Source: Corynebacterium sp. MSK008
Lineage (GTDB): Bacteria; Actinomycetota; Actinomycetes; Mycobacteriales; Mycobacteriaceae
Length of the DNA: 64,000 nucleotides
Assembly (NCBI RefSeq): GCF_030232585.1
Contig: NZ_JASPJX010000005.1
Coordinates: 149,760-213,759, forward strand
Reading direction: 5' to 3'
Part shown: positions 32,457-47,282 of the stretch, piece after piece
Numbering within the stretch: position 1 is the stretch's first letter
Layout: each line of letters opens with the position of its first letter
Notes under the pieces: generated by a model
What the model was told of the DNA's origin: nothing
Seen by the model: the letters and a program-made list of their open reading frames with translations, nothing else
The model's database searches: none
Translations under genes and position numbers: made by a program

Positions 32457-34603
32457 AGCGATTCGTTGCAGCAGCAGCCGCAGCGGTGCTCACGCTCGCG
32501 GCCGCACCGCTGGCGCAGGCCGCGGAGCACAACCCCGGCGACCCGGGCCACGGCGTGGAACTGGGGAAGATCGATCACCCGTGCGCCGGGCGCAAACTGC
32601 TCTACCACTCCCACAACGACGCGCTCTACGGCACCTACAAAAACGACAAGCTCACCGTGATGGCGGTGGACGGCCAGCAGGTCACCGACCAGGAAAAGGT
32701 CTGCTTCCGCCTCGCCCCAGACGCCGACGCCGACGGCAACGACGTGTCGACCTTGACCGTGCCTGAGGACGGCTCCCTGGACTTCCTCGGCGAGCCCGGC
32801 AGCACCGTGTGGGCCGCGCCGCAATCCGCGGACTGGACCGACAGCTGGCGGCCCATCTGGTCTGGCCTGGGCGCCTTCGACCCCGCGCACGAGGCGGGCG
32901 AGATCCCGGATAACTTCGTCGACGACGTCATGCACTTCGACCTGGTGGAGATGGACGGCCCCGGCGACGTCAACGTGTTTTTCTCCTCGCGCGTGGGCGA
33001 TCCGGAGCGGCTGTTTAGCTCCGCCGACGAGGACATGCGCACCATCACCTACGAGGTCGGCGGCCACGGCCACTTCACTTGGACGTTTTCCGAGCCGGGC
33101 ATCTACGAAATGACCTGGCAGGGCCGCGCCGAGCTCGACGGCGGCGGCACGGAGCGCTCCGAGCCGGTGACCCAGTACTGGCTCGTCGGCGACGACGCCA
33201 CCGTCGGCCTGCCCGAGGGCACCACCACTGATTTGCGCACTCCCAACACCACGGAGGAAACCACCGCCGCCAGTCCGACGACGAGCACGAAGTCGTCGCC
33301 GAAGCCCACGTCCACGGCCGCGCCAACGCCGACGAGCACTACGCCCGCCGCGCCCGCGGACCGGCGCAAGCTCATCACGTCGGGGCATATGGATATGGCG
33401 TTGGTGGCCGAAGGGTCGTCGATAGGCGCAAAGCTAATCGACGACTCCGACCCCCACCACCAGGCCAAACGCGAATCCGGCAGCTTCATTTTCGCCGTGC
33501 CCAACGCGGCCCGAAAAACGCTGCCGGAGGGCGCGCGCGAGAGCTTCCCGGACGCGCCCGAGGCGATGTGGATCCTGCCGCAGGCGCAGGAGAAAAACCT
33601 TCCCTGGCTGGGATTTTCCACCACCCGGGTGGCCGCCGACGCGCTGGCGCAAGGTTCGAATGTCACAGTGTCCATGCGCGACGTGTCCGGACCCGGGCGC
33701 ATCTACACCTGGCACGAGGACCTGCGGGGCTTGCGCGTGGAGCTGGACTCCGGCGACGCCTCCAAGCAACTGGAGTACCCGGTCAACGCGCACGACCACC
33801 AGGGCTTCGGGTTCACCGAACCGGGCGCGTACACCGCCACGTTCACGTTCTCCGGCACGTCCGTCTCCGGCGAGGACTTCTCCGAGGACCTGGTGGCCAC
33901 CTTCGCCGTGGGCGACGAGGCCGTCACGGCCGCGCGCGAGGGCCGCCTCGGCGGCGCCGACGCTGCGGCTAGTGCCGGCAAGGGCAAGCTCACGCTGCCG
34001 GGCGCGCTGGCCGAGGGCATCCGCTCGCTGGAAAAGGAGCTGAAGAAAGCCGGCGACACGCTCGCGCCGCTTGCGCGCAAGAGGGACACCGGCAGCGGCT
34101 CGAAGTCGGGGTCCCCGTCGGGCTCGACCGCGGCGCTGGCAGCACCGCCGAAACAGCCCCAATCGGCCGCCGCGCAACCCGCGCCCGCGCAGCCGCAGCG
34201 CGCGTCGAGCAACAACCGCGCCAGCGCCTCCTCCGACAAGCAAAGCACCCGCCGCGCCATCAGGTCGAAGACCAGGGAGGACTCCAAGGCCGCAAAGCCT
34301 GCGGTAACGACCAAAGCAAAAGCGCCGTCCGAAGCGTCTTCGGCGACAACCGGTAGCGCAGGCACGTCCGAGACCTACGCCCCGTCGCGCAACCCCGCCG
34401 GCGGAAGCGGCACCGGGATCCACTCGTCGCTCGACGCCGCCGGCGCGCAACCGGACGGCCAGGCTGCGGACACGTCGCCGACCGCGGGAGGATTCTGGGC
34501 GGGCCTCGCCATCGGCGTGGGCGTCATGGCGCTCATCGGCGGTTGCGTCCTGTTCGTCGCGGCGGCGAGATTGCTGCGGAAGGTGGAGCGGAGCACGTCG
34601 TAA
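32453..34603 (+). CDS. Large surface protein with two anchored-repeat domains
   Basis: The protein has 716 residues. The signal peptide ends at AQA-A. Domain 1 (about 25-250) shows DPGHGVELGKI, PQSADWTDSWRPIW and GHGHFTWTFSEPG. A Thr/Pro/Ser linker (about 260-300) separates it from domain 2 (about 300-500), which shows ITSGHMDMALV, PQAQEKNLPWLGF and AHDHQGFGFTEPG. A long Ala/Ser/Pro/Lys-rich, probably disordered region follows, then one C-terminal transmembrane helix and a basic end. No sortase motif was found. Last gene of the operon; its extended stalk suggests reach through the mycolate wall (inference). Confidence 0.87.
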   Translation: MKRFVAAAAAAVLTLAAAPLAQAAEHNPGDPGHGVELGKIDHPCAGRKLLYHSHNDALYGTYKNDKLTVMAVDGQQVTDQEKVCFRLAPDADADGNDVSTLTVPEDGSLDFLGEPGSTVWAAPQSADWTDSWRPIWSGLGAFDPAHEAGEIPDNFVDDVMHFDLVEMDGPGDVNVFFSSRVGDPERLFSSADEDMRTITYEVGGHGHFTWTFSEPGIYEMTWQGRAELDGGGTERSEPVTQYWLVGDDATVGLPEGTTTDLRTPNTTEETTAASPTTSTKSSPKPTSTAAPTPTSTTPAAPADRRKLITSGHMDMALVAEGSSIGAKLIDDSDPHHQAKRESGSFIFAVPNAARKTLPEGARESFPDAPEAMWILPQAQEKNLPWLGFSTTRVAADALAQGSNVTVSMRDVSGPGRIYTWHEDLRGLRVELDSGDASKQLEYPVNAHDHQGFGFTEPGAYTATFTFSGTSVSGEDFSEDLVATFAVGDEAVTAAREGRLGGADAAASAGKGKLTLPGALAEGIRSLEKELKKAGDTLAPLARKRDTGSGSKSGSPSGSTAALAAPPKQPQSAAAQPAPAQPQRASSNNRASASSDKQSTRRAIRSKTREDSKAAKPAVTTKAKAPSEASSATTGSAGTSETYAPSRNPAGGSGTGIHSSLDAAGAQPDGQAADTSPTAGGFWAGLAIGVGVMALIGGCVLFVAAARLLRKVERSTS

Positions 34604-34655
34604 AGCAAGGGAACCGGAACTCTCTCCACAACGTCTAACGGGTGGGGAGGGTTTT

Positions 34656-34889
34656 ATGGCGAGCTATATACCTCGGCCGAGGCCGGGATTCTTGGACAAA
34701 CTGGAGCGGCTGAGTAGAAGCGGTCCGCCCAGGTGGCGTGATCTCAAAGAAAAGCGTCTCTTTGAGTATGACCCTTTACACGGCCACATTGAGGGCTATA
34801 ACCTGCGGGGGATACATCTCGGCGTATTTGACGCGATCACCGGAGAAAAAATTGGAGAAGCCAAACGAGGGAGGAGGATCGATGTTTAA
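34656..34889 (+). CDS. Free-standing colicin-E3-like ribonuclease toxin
   Basis: The protein has 77 residues. From residue 26 it follows the cytotoxic domain of colicin E3 (16S rRNA nuclease): RWRDLKEKRLFEYD, LHGHIEGY, HLGVFDAITGE. The catalytic positions of E3 (Asp510, His513, Glu517, Arg545 from memory) correspond to Asp39, His42, Glu46 and Arg73, the first three at identical spacing. There is no signal peptide and no translocation or receptor domain, so this is the bare nuclease with a 25-residue Pro/Arg-rich lead. GGGGAGGG is a strong ribosome-binding site. Base use is less GC-biased than the neighbours (ATA, AGA, AGG codons). It overlaps the next gene by 8 bp, as in toxin-antitoxin pairs. 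Confidence 0.82.
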   Translation: MASYIPRPRPGFLDKLERLSRSGPPRWRDLKEKRLFEYDPLHGHIEGYNLRGIHLGVFDAITGEKIGEAKRGRRIDV

Positions 34890-35103
34890 GACGTTTGTGG
34901 AACGCTGCCTGGAAGGCACCGCGCAGCCGGGCGACATCGATGACTGGGTGGATGCCTGGCACGAATCCGCCCCCGGAAGTGAGGATCTCACCCTCGACGA
35001 GTACCTCGGTTTCACTCCGGAAGAGGGCGCGATTTGGGCGCGCTACGGCTCTAGGCTCGGCGAGATCCTGGAGAACCGCCGCCAAAACCGCCAGCCCGCG
35101 TAA
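34882..35103 (+). CDS. Putative antitoxin/immunity protein of the E3-like ribonuclease
   Basis: The protein has 73 residues, strongly acidic: MFKTFVERCLEG, then GDIDDWVDAWHESAPGSEDLTLDEYLGFTPEEGAIW. Small acidic proteins of this pattern occur widely next to toxins in my memory, but I cannot name the family. The gene starts 8 bp inside the toxin frame with GGAGGA just upstream, so translation is coupled. Acidic composition fits binding to a basic nuclease, as colicin E3 immunity protein does. The upstream frame to 34738 is a shadow of the toxin gene. Confidence 0.75.
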   Translation: MFKTFVERCLEGTAQPGDIDDWVDAWHESAPGSEDLTLDEYLGFTPEEGAIWARYGSRLGEILENRRQNRQPA

Positions 35104-35183
35104 CCCGCGATTTGGTCAAACCCGCGTCCACCCGCTAGCATTCCCTACCGAAGTTTGAACGGCCCGCAACGGCCGAGCTCAAG

Positions 35184-35265
35184 TTTCACCGAAGACCGTC
35201 GGTCACTCTCGTGAGGGAGTCGAAGGCGCTCCACTTACGGGGCCGACCCACGCAGGAGAAACGCG
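35184..35265 (+). ncRNA. L10 leader (rplJ-rplL mRNA autoregulatory element)
   Basis: The stretch GAAGACCGTCGGTC...GAGTCGAAGGC...GGCCGACCCACGCAGGAG (about 35191-35256) looks like the actinobacterial L10 leader I remember. A local hairpin around CTCGTGAG lies inside a larger stem GTCGG/CCGAC. The L10-(L7/L12) complex would bind here and repress its own synthesis. Bases 35104-35183 hold no recognisable gene. Confidence 0.65.
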
Positions 35266-35280
35266 GCACACTCCTATGTA

Positions 35281-35309
35281 TGCCTCGTGCTTCTGCACGG
35301 GGCATTTTT
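35281..35309 (+). terminator. Attenuator-like terminator in the rplJ leader
   Basis: TGCCTCGTGC (35281-35290) pairs with GCACGGGGCA (35295-35304) with one wobble, followed by TTTTT. It lies between the L10 leader and rplJ and could set the ratio of ribosomal-protein to upstream transcripts. Confidence 0.7.
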
Positions 35310-35314
35310 GCTTC

Positions 35315-35346
35315 TCGACGTCAGCTTCGCGCGAAGCGAACGTCGA
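35315..35346 (+). promoter_or_regulatory. Long perfect hairpin between attenuator and rplJ
   Basis: TCGACGT (35315-35321) pairs with ACGTCGA (35340-35346); inside it GCTTCG (35324-35329) pairs with CGAAGC (35332-35337). No T-run follows, so a processing or stability element is more likely than a terminator. Confidence 0.5.
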
Positions 35347-35405
35347 TAGGCAAGATGCTCCGGGCGGATTGAACAACATGAAGTTATCGGAAGGAGGCGT
35401 GTGTC

Positions 35406-35927
35406 ATGGCAAACCCGAAGAACACTGCGGAACTTGCAGCTCTGAAGGAGAAGTTCGCTGAGGCGGATTCCCTCGTGCTGACTGAGTACCGTGGCCTGAC
35501 CGTCGGCCAGCTGCAGCAGCTGCGCGGCGATATGGGCTTCGATGTCGAGTACCACGTCGCCAAGAACACCCTCATCAAGATCGCTGCAAACGAGCACGGT
35601 ATTGAGGGTCTCGATGATCTTCTCACCGGCCCGACCGCCGTCGCGTTCATCAAGGGCGACGCTGCTGTCGACGCTGCGAAGGTGATGAAGAAGTTCAACA
35701 AGGACCACGACGCGTTCGTGATCAAGGGCGGCTACATGGACGGCAACGTCCTGGACGCTTCCCAGATCGACGCGCTGGCCGAGATGGACAACCGCGAGAC
35801 CACCCTGGCCAAGATCGCTGGCGCATTCGAGGGCTCTCTGGCAAAGGCAGCCGGCCTGTTCCAGGCTCCGGCATCCAAGACGGCCCGCCTTGTCGCTGCA
35901 CTGCAGGACAAGCAGGAAGCCGCATAA
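35406..35927 (+). CDS. rplJ: 50S ribosomal protein L10
   Basis: The protein has 173 residues, usual length. Signatures are LVLTEYRGLTVGQLQQLR and EYHVAKNTLIKIA. L10 anchors the L7/L12 stalk to 23S rRNA and, with L12, represses its own mRNA through the leader upstream. AAGGAGG lies 9 nt before the ATG. rplL follows after 52 bp. Confidence 0.98.
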   Translation: MANPKNTAELAALKEKFAEADSLVLTEYRGLTVGQLQQLRGDMGFDVEYHVAKNTLIKIAANEHGIEGLDDLLTGPTAVAFIKGDAAVDAAKVMKKFNKDHDAFVIKGGYMDGNVLDASQIDALAEMDNRETTLAKIAGAFEGSLAKAAGLFQAPASKTARLVAALQDKQEAA

Positions 35928-35979
35928 ACACACTTTTACATCCGGGCTGTAAACGCCCACCAACAGAAAGGAAGCCACA

Positions 35980-36369
35980 ATGGCTAAGCTCACCAAGGAC
36001 GAGCTCATCGAGCAGTTCAAGGAAATGACCCTCATCGAGCTCTCCGAGTTCCTGAAGGAGTTCGAGGAGGTCTTCGACGTGACCGCAGCCGCTCCGGTTG
36101 CTGCTGTCGCTGCAGGCGCTCCGGCCGCTGGCGGCGAGGCTGCCGCTGAGGAGAAAGACGAGTTCGACGTCGTTCTCGAGGACGCTGGCGACAAGAAGAT
36201 CGGCGTGATCAAGGTTGTCCGCGAGCTGGTTCCGGGCCTGGGCCTGAAGGACGCCAAGGAAATGGTCGAGGGTGCCCCGAAGGCAATCCTCGAGGGCGCC
36301 AACAAGGACGACGCCGAGGCTGCCAAGACCAAGCTCGAAGAGGCTGGCGCAAAGGTCACCCTCAAGTAA
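35980..36369 (+). CDS. rplL: 50S ribosomal protein L7/L12
   Basis: The protein has 129 residues. It has the N-terminal dimerisation helix region ([24 protein letters not shown]), an Ala/Gly-rich hinge (about 40-60) and the C-terminal factor-binding domain ([30 protein letters not shown]). It recruits EF-Tu and EF-G, both encoded nearby. An intrinsic terminator follows. Confidence 0.98.
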   Translation: MAKLTKDELIEQFKEMTLIELSEFLKEFEEVFDVTAAAPVAAVAAGAPAAGGEAAAEEKDEFDVVLEDAGDKKIGVIKVVRELVPGLGLKDAKEMVEGAPKAILEGANKDDAEAAKTKLEEAGAKVTLK

Positions 36370-36392
36370 GAGCTTTTTGCTTGACGACGATC

Positions 36393-36430
36393 ACCCCCTC
36401 CGGTTCGCACACGCAACCGGAGGGGGTTTC
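36393..36430 (+). terminator. Intrinsic terminator after rplL
   Basis: Perfect arms ACCCCCTCCGGTT (36393-36405) and AACCGGAGGGGGT (36415-36427), then TTC. A TTGCTTGACGACG motif precedes it at 36377. Confidence 0.85.
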
Positions 36431-36446
36431 GCGTGTATGGCTGCGG

Positions 36447-36452
36447 TAAAGT
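36447..36452 (+). promoter_or_regulatory. -10 box of the DUF3068 gene
   Basis: TAAAGT is followed by 8 nt and the ATG at 36461. Confidence 0.45.
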
Positions 36453-36460
36453 AGCCCACC

Positions 36461-37399
36461 ATGCTGCCCACTTCCCGCATTCTTTCCGTCTTGCTCGCCG
36501 GCGTCGGTGCTGCGCTGGTGGTGGCGGGGCTGTTGGCGCCGAGCGTGCTGCTTTCCGGCAACCGCCTGCCGCTGGCGCTGGGGGAGGCCACGTGGACCAT
36601 CACGGACCCGGACGGCACCCGCGACGGCGAGGCGGCGCCGGTGACGCGCCAGCTGCACATGGAGATTCAAGAGCCGTCCGACGGTGACACGGCGAGCGTG
36701 CGCGTGGGCGACACGCTGCGGGCGGGGGAGTCCGGCTCGGACTTCAACGACCTGCTCACGGCCTCGACGTGGTCCTACGCCGTGGACCGCGTCACGGGTG
36801 CCGCGCAAGGCCCGGCGGAGGCGCTTTTGGTCATGGGCATGCCCGCGACACAGGTGCCTATCGACGGGGCGTGGCTGACCTTCCCCGCCCCCGCGCCACA
36901 GGACACCGTGGAGGTGTTCGACCCGGTGCTGCGCGGCTCAGCGCCGGCGGAATTCTCTGGCGAAGAGGAGATCGCCGGGCGCACGGTGCACCGCTATACC
37001 CAACGCATCGCGCCGACGAACGTGGCCAAGCGCTACGCGGACCCGCGCAACACGCTCACAATCGAGGATGAAAACGGCGAGCCGCAGCGCACCTTCCTGC
37101 ACCACGCCGCCGAGCGCGAGATCCTGGTGGACCAGGAGACTGGCGTGGTCGTGGGCATCGACGAGAAGGTGGACGACTACTACGCCGACGCAGAAGGCAA
37201 CGGCGTGAAGAACGTGGTCACCTATGACGGCGTGATGGGCCGGCAGGACGTCGAGAAGCTTGTGCACAAAGTGGATGATGCGCAGACCGTCGCGGCGGAC
37301 CGTGGGCTGTGGCGCGTGCTGGCCTGGGTTGGCGCGGCGCTGACCCTTGCTGGCCTGGCGGGCGCGCTGCGGCCGGGGCGTGCGGCGCGCCGCGATTGA
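36461..37399 (+). CDS. DUF3068 / PorA-family membrane protein
   Basis: The protein has 312 residues. An N-terminal helix (ILSVLLAGVGAALVVAGLL) and a C-terminal helix (WRVLAWVGAALTLAGLAGAL) flank a large extracytoplasmic beta-rich domain with repeated Tyr/Val/Thr segments (VHRYTQRIAPTNVA, EREILVDQETGVVVG, YYADAEGNGVKNVVTYDG). This is the layout of DUF3068 (porin PorA family in databases); the function is not established. In corynebacteria a DUF3068 gene between rplL and rpoB is familiar (from memory). A leaderless transcript is indicated. Confidence 0.82.
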   Translation: MLPTSRILSVLLAGVGAALVVAGLLAPSVLLSGNRLPLALGEATWTITDPDGTRDGEAAPVTRQLHMEIQEPSDGDTASVRVGDTLRAGESGSDFNDLLTASTWSYAVDRVTGAAQGPAEALLVMGMPATQVPIDGAWLTFPAPAPQDTVEVFDPVLRGSAPAEFSGEEEIAGRTVHRYTQRIAPTNVAKRYADPRNTLTIEDENGEPQRTFLHHAAEREILVDQETGVVVGIDEKVDDYYADAEGNGVKNVVTYDGVMGRQDVEKLVHKVDDAQTVAADRGLWRVLAWVGAALTLAGLAGALRPGRAARRD

Positions 37400-37693
37400 C
37401 CGCGCGCGGATGGTGGGTGGTAGGCTTCCGGCAGCAACCGCACGAGTGGCCCAGACGGCATCGGGCAGCCTTTACAAACGGGGGAGATTACTCTATGGTT
37501 GTTCTTTGCGCTGGAAGCCGTCTCCAGTACGCATAGAGAGCCTTGTGCAGCGGGATTGGAAAAACCCGATTTGACAAGGTGATTTTGTTGTCTCTGGGGG
37601 CGGGTCTTCCGAAGCAGACCGAATGCTAACTTATCCTGCGGAAACGCCACTGGGCCGCGAAGCCAGACGCGGTGCGGTGAGCCTCCGCCAGAG
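37400..37693 (+). promoter_or_regulatory. rpoB upstream region with a possible leader peptide
   Basis: This 294-bp gap contains no normal gene. A 13-codon open frame (37495-37536, MVVLCAGSRLQYA) follows a GGGGGAG ribosome-binding site at good distance. TTGACA at 37571 has no matching -10. A TAACTT at 37627-37632 could be a -10 with a start about 50 nt before rpoB, but its -35 is poor. Promoter placement is therefore uncertain. Confidence 0.3.
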
Positions 37694-41191
<3,498 letters not shown>

Positions 41192-41275
41192 GCGCCAGGT
41201 AGCCGTCGTAAAGCAATTGCTTTTCGACGGCACGACGAACGAACAGCACACATCTAGAAGAAAAGGAACTTTTAC

Positions 41276-45274
<3,999 letters not shown>

Positions 45275-45316
45275 ACGCAAGGCCCAGCACTCTGGCTTTT
45301 AGCTAGGTCTGCGTAC

Positions 45317-45358
45317 AAAACGCCCGGCTTCCCCGCAAAAAGGGGAGCCGGGCGTTTT
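45317..45358. terminator. Bidirectional terminator after rpoC
   Basis: AAAACGCCCGGCTTCCCC pairs with GGGGAGCCGGGCGTTTT (one bulge). T-runs and A-runs on both sides allow it to serve rpoC and the convergent DUF1707 gene. Confidence 0.88.
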
Positions 45359-45376
45359 GCTTTTCAACGCCCCGCT

Positions 45377-45997
45377 CTACCGCACCCGGGCCCCGCGGGC
45401 CGCCCGGGTGATCCCTACGCCACCCATGAGGGCGAGGCCGCGGACGCGGATCACGGGTGCGTCGGCAGGCAGCTGCGCGACGGAGACGGTGCACGACGGG
45501 TGGTCCTCCATCCCGAAGCCGCCCATGATGCCCACGCCGTCATCGATGACGCGGACGTCCTCGGGTACGACGATGTCGATGCCGCCCATGATCGAAATCG
45601 CGTAGATCGTGGTTTCGCGCGACGCGAGCCGGGCCTCGCGCAGATCGAGTGCGTTGCCGCCCATCAGGGTGATGGAGGTGTGCGTGGGCGCCACGAGCCA
45701 CTGGCCGGTGCGTTCGGTGCCGCCCATGATGCACAGCGAGAATGCGGAACCGCCGCTTTCGCCTGTCACCAACGCGTGGGGTGGGGGATCCTTCCGGTCC
45801 GGGCGCTTTACGGGGGAGAGGTCCGCCACTAAGGCGGGCAGCTCGTCGGCGTAGGTTGCTGCGTAGAGCGCTCGGGAGCGGTCGTCGAACTCAGACATGG
45901 AGAGCTGTCCGTCGGCGAAGGCTTCTTGGAGGTGTTTGGCGGCAGTGTCGCGCTCTGCGTCGGAGGCGCGTTTGCGGGGCGGGGTAGAGCTGTTCAT
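45377..45997 (-). CDS. DUF1707 / LiaF-like C-terminal domain protein
   Basis: The chosen start gives 206 residues. The N-terminal DUF1707 (SHOCT-like) domain reads RASDAERDTAAKHLQEAFADGQLSMSEFDDRSRALYAA. The C-terminal half has four repeats of an IMGG motif (FSLCIMGGTER, ITLMGGNAL, ISIMGGIDI, VGIMGGFGM, LALMGGVG), the beta-helix pattern of 'cell wall-active antibiotic response' LiaF domains. It has no membrane helix, so it is probably cytoplasmic; the function is unknown. The ATG at 45997 has TACTGT 7 nt upstream, so an upstream frame to 46045 is rejected. Confidence 0.82.
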   Translation of the reverse strand: MNSSTPPRKRASDAERDTAAKHLQEAFADGQLSMSEFDDRSRALYAATYADELPALVADLSPVKRPDRKDPPPHALVTGESGGSAFSLCIMGGTERTGQWLVAPTHTSITLMGGNALDLREARLASRETTIYAISIMGGIDIVVPEDVRVIDDGVGIMGGFGMEDHPSCTVSVAQLPADAPVIRVRGLALMGGVGITRAARGARVR

Positions 45998-46238
45998 GAC
46001 TTGGACAGTAGTGGAAAACGGGCGGCGCCGGAGGTTCGTCGGCACGCAGTTTGCTTTGCGACGCTCCTTCGGTGTACCTTTAGCGAGGTTTCGCCCGTAT
46101 CATGCGGCGCGAAGTACTCGAACTCCATGCGACTCGTTCACACGGTAGTTCATGCAATCGGCAGGGCCCCGAAGAAGAGCCCCTATTTTTGCATGTATGG
46201 CCGGGTGTGGGCGGGAAGCGCTAACAGAAAGAGCGTGA
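45998..46238 (+). promoter_or_regulatory. rpsL upstream region
   Basis: This 241-bp gap contains the -10 box TACTGT of the divergent DUF1707 gene (minus strand, ending 7 nt before 45997) and the rpsL promoter, which I could not place. The ribosome-binding site of rpsL is GAAAGAG. No gene was seen. Confidence 0.3.
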
Positions 46239-46610
46239 ATGCCTACTATTCAGCAGCTGGTCCGCAAGGGCCGCCACGATAAGTCCACCAAGGTGGCTAC
46301 CGCTGCGCTGAAGGGTTCCCCGCAGCGCCGCGGCGTGTGCACCCGCGTGTACACCACCACTCCGAAGAAGCCGAACTCTGCCCTGCGTAAGGTCGCCCGT
46401 GTGCGCCTGACCTCCGGCATCGAGGTTTCCGCATACATCCCGGGTGAGGGCCACAACCTGCAGGAGCACTCCATGGTGCTCGTGCGCGGCGGTCGTGTGA
46501 AGGACCTGCCGGGTGTGCGCTACAAGATCGTCCGCGGCGCTCTGGATACCCAGGGTGTGAAGGACCGCAAGCAGGCTCGCTCCCGTTACGGCGCGAAGAA
46601 GGGACAGTAA
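46239..46610 (+). CDS. rpsL: 30S ribosomal protein S12
   Basis: The protein has 123 residues. The motifs [18 protein letters not shown] and [13 protein letters not shown] include the two Lys residues (TPKKPNS and a second Lys in GRVKDLPG) whose change gives streptomycin resistance; both are wild-type. S12 lies at the decoding site. Four bases separate it from rpsG. It begins the str operon rpsL-rpsG-fusA-tuf. Confidence 0.98.
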   Translation: MPTIQQLVRKGRHDKSTKVATAALKGSPQRRGVCTRVYTTTPKKPNSALRKVARVRLTSGIEVSAYIPGEGHNLQEHSMVLVRGGRVKDLPGVRYKIVRGALDTQGVKDRKQARSRYGAKKGQ

Positions 46611-46613
46611 ACA

Positions 46614-47081
<468 letters not shown>

Positions 47082-47107
47082 TCGCTGGAGCAAGGCGAAG
47101 TATGGAC

Positions 47108-47165
47108 ACCCGGAAACTGCATACCCGCTTCACAGGGAAGCGAGCTGGTGCGTTTCCGGGTTTTT
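47108..47165 (+). terminator. Terminator between rpsG and fusA
   Basis: ACCCGGAAAC (47108-47117) pairs with GTTTCCGGGT (47152-47161); an inner hairpin CGCTT/AAGCG lies inside, and TTTTT follows. It would separate rpsLG from fusA or attenuate read-through. Confidence 0.7.
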
Positions 47166-47282
47166 CCAGCTGAGTCGAACCTCACGCTGCCGCTTCAGTG
47201 AATAAGTGGCAGAATTGACAAAGGACAACTGACCGACAACGGCGCCACAAGGCGTCGACGACTTCAAAGTTGGGGTAACAAC

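Noticed and set aside
34738..34881. Upstream extension of the antitoxin gene into the toxin
   Set aside because: It would read the toxin codons out of frame; the ribosome-binding site GGAGGA lies directly before the ATG at 34882.
37571..37576. TTGACA as the rpoB -35 box
   Set aside because: No TAnnnT-like hexamer at 16-19 bp downstream.
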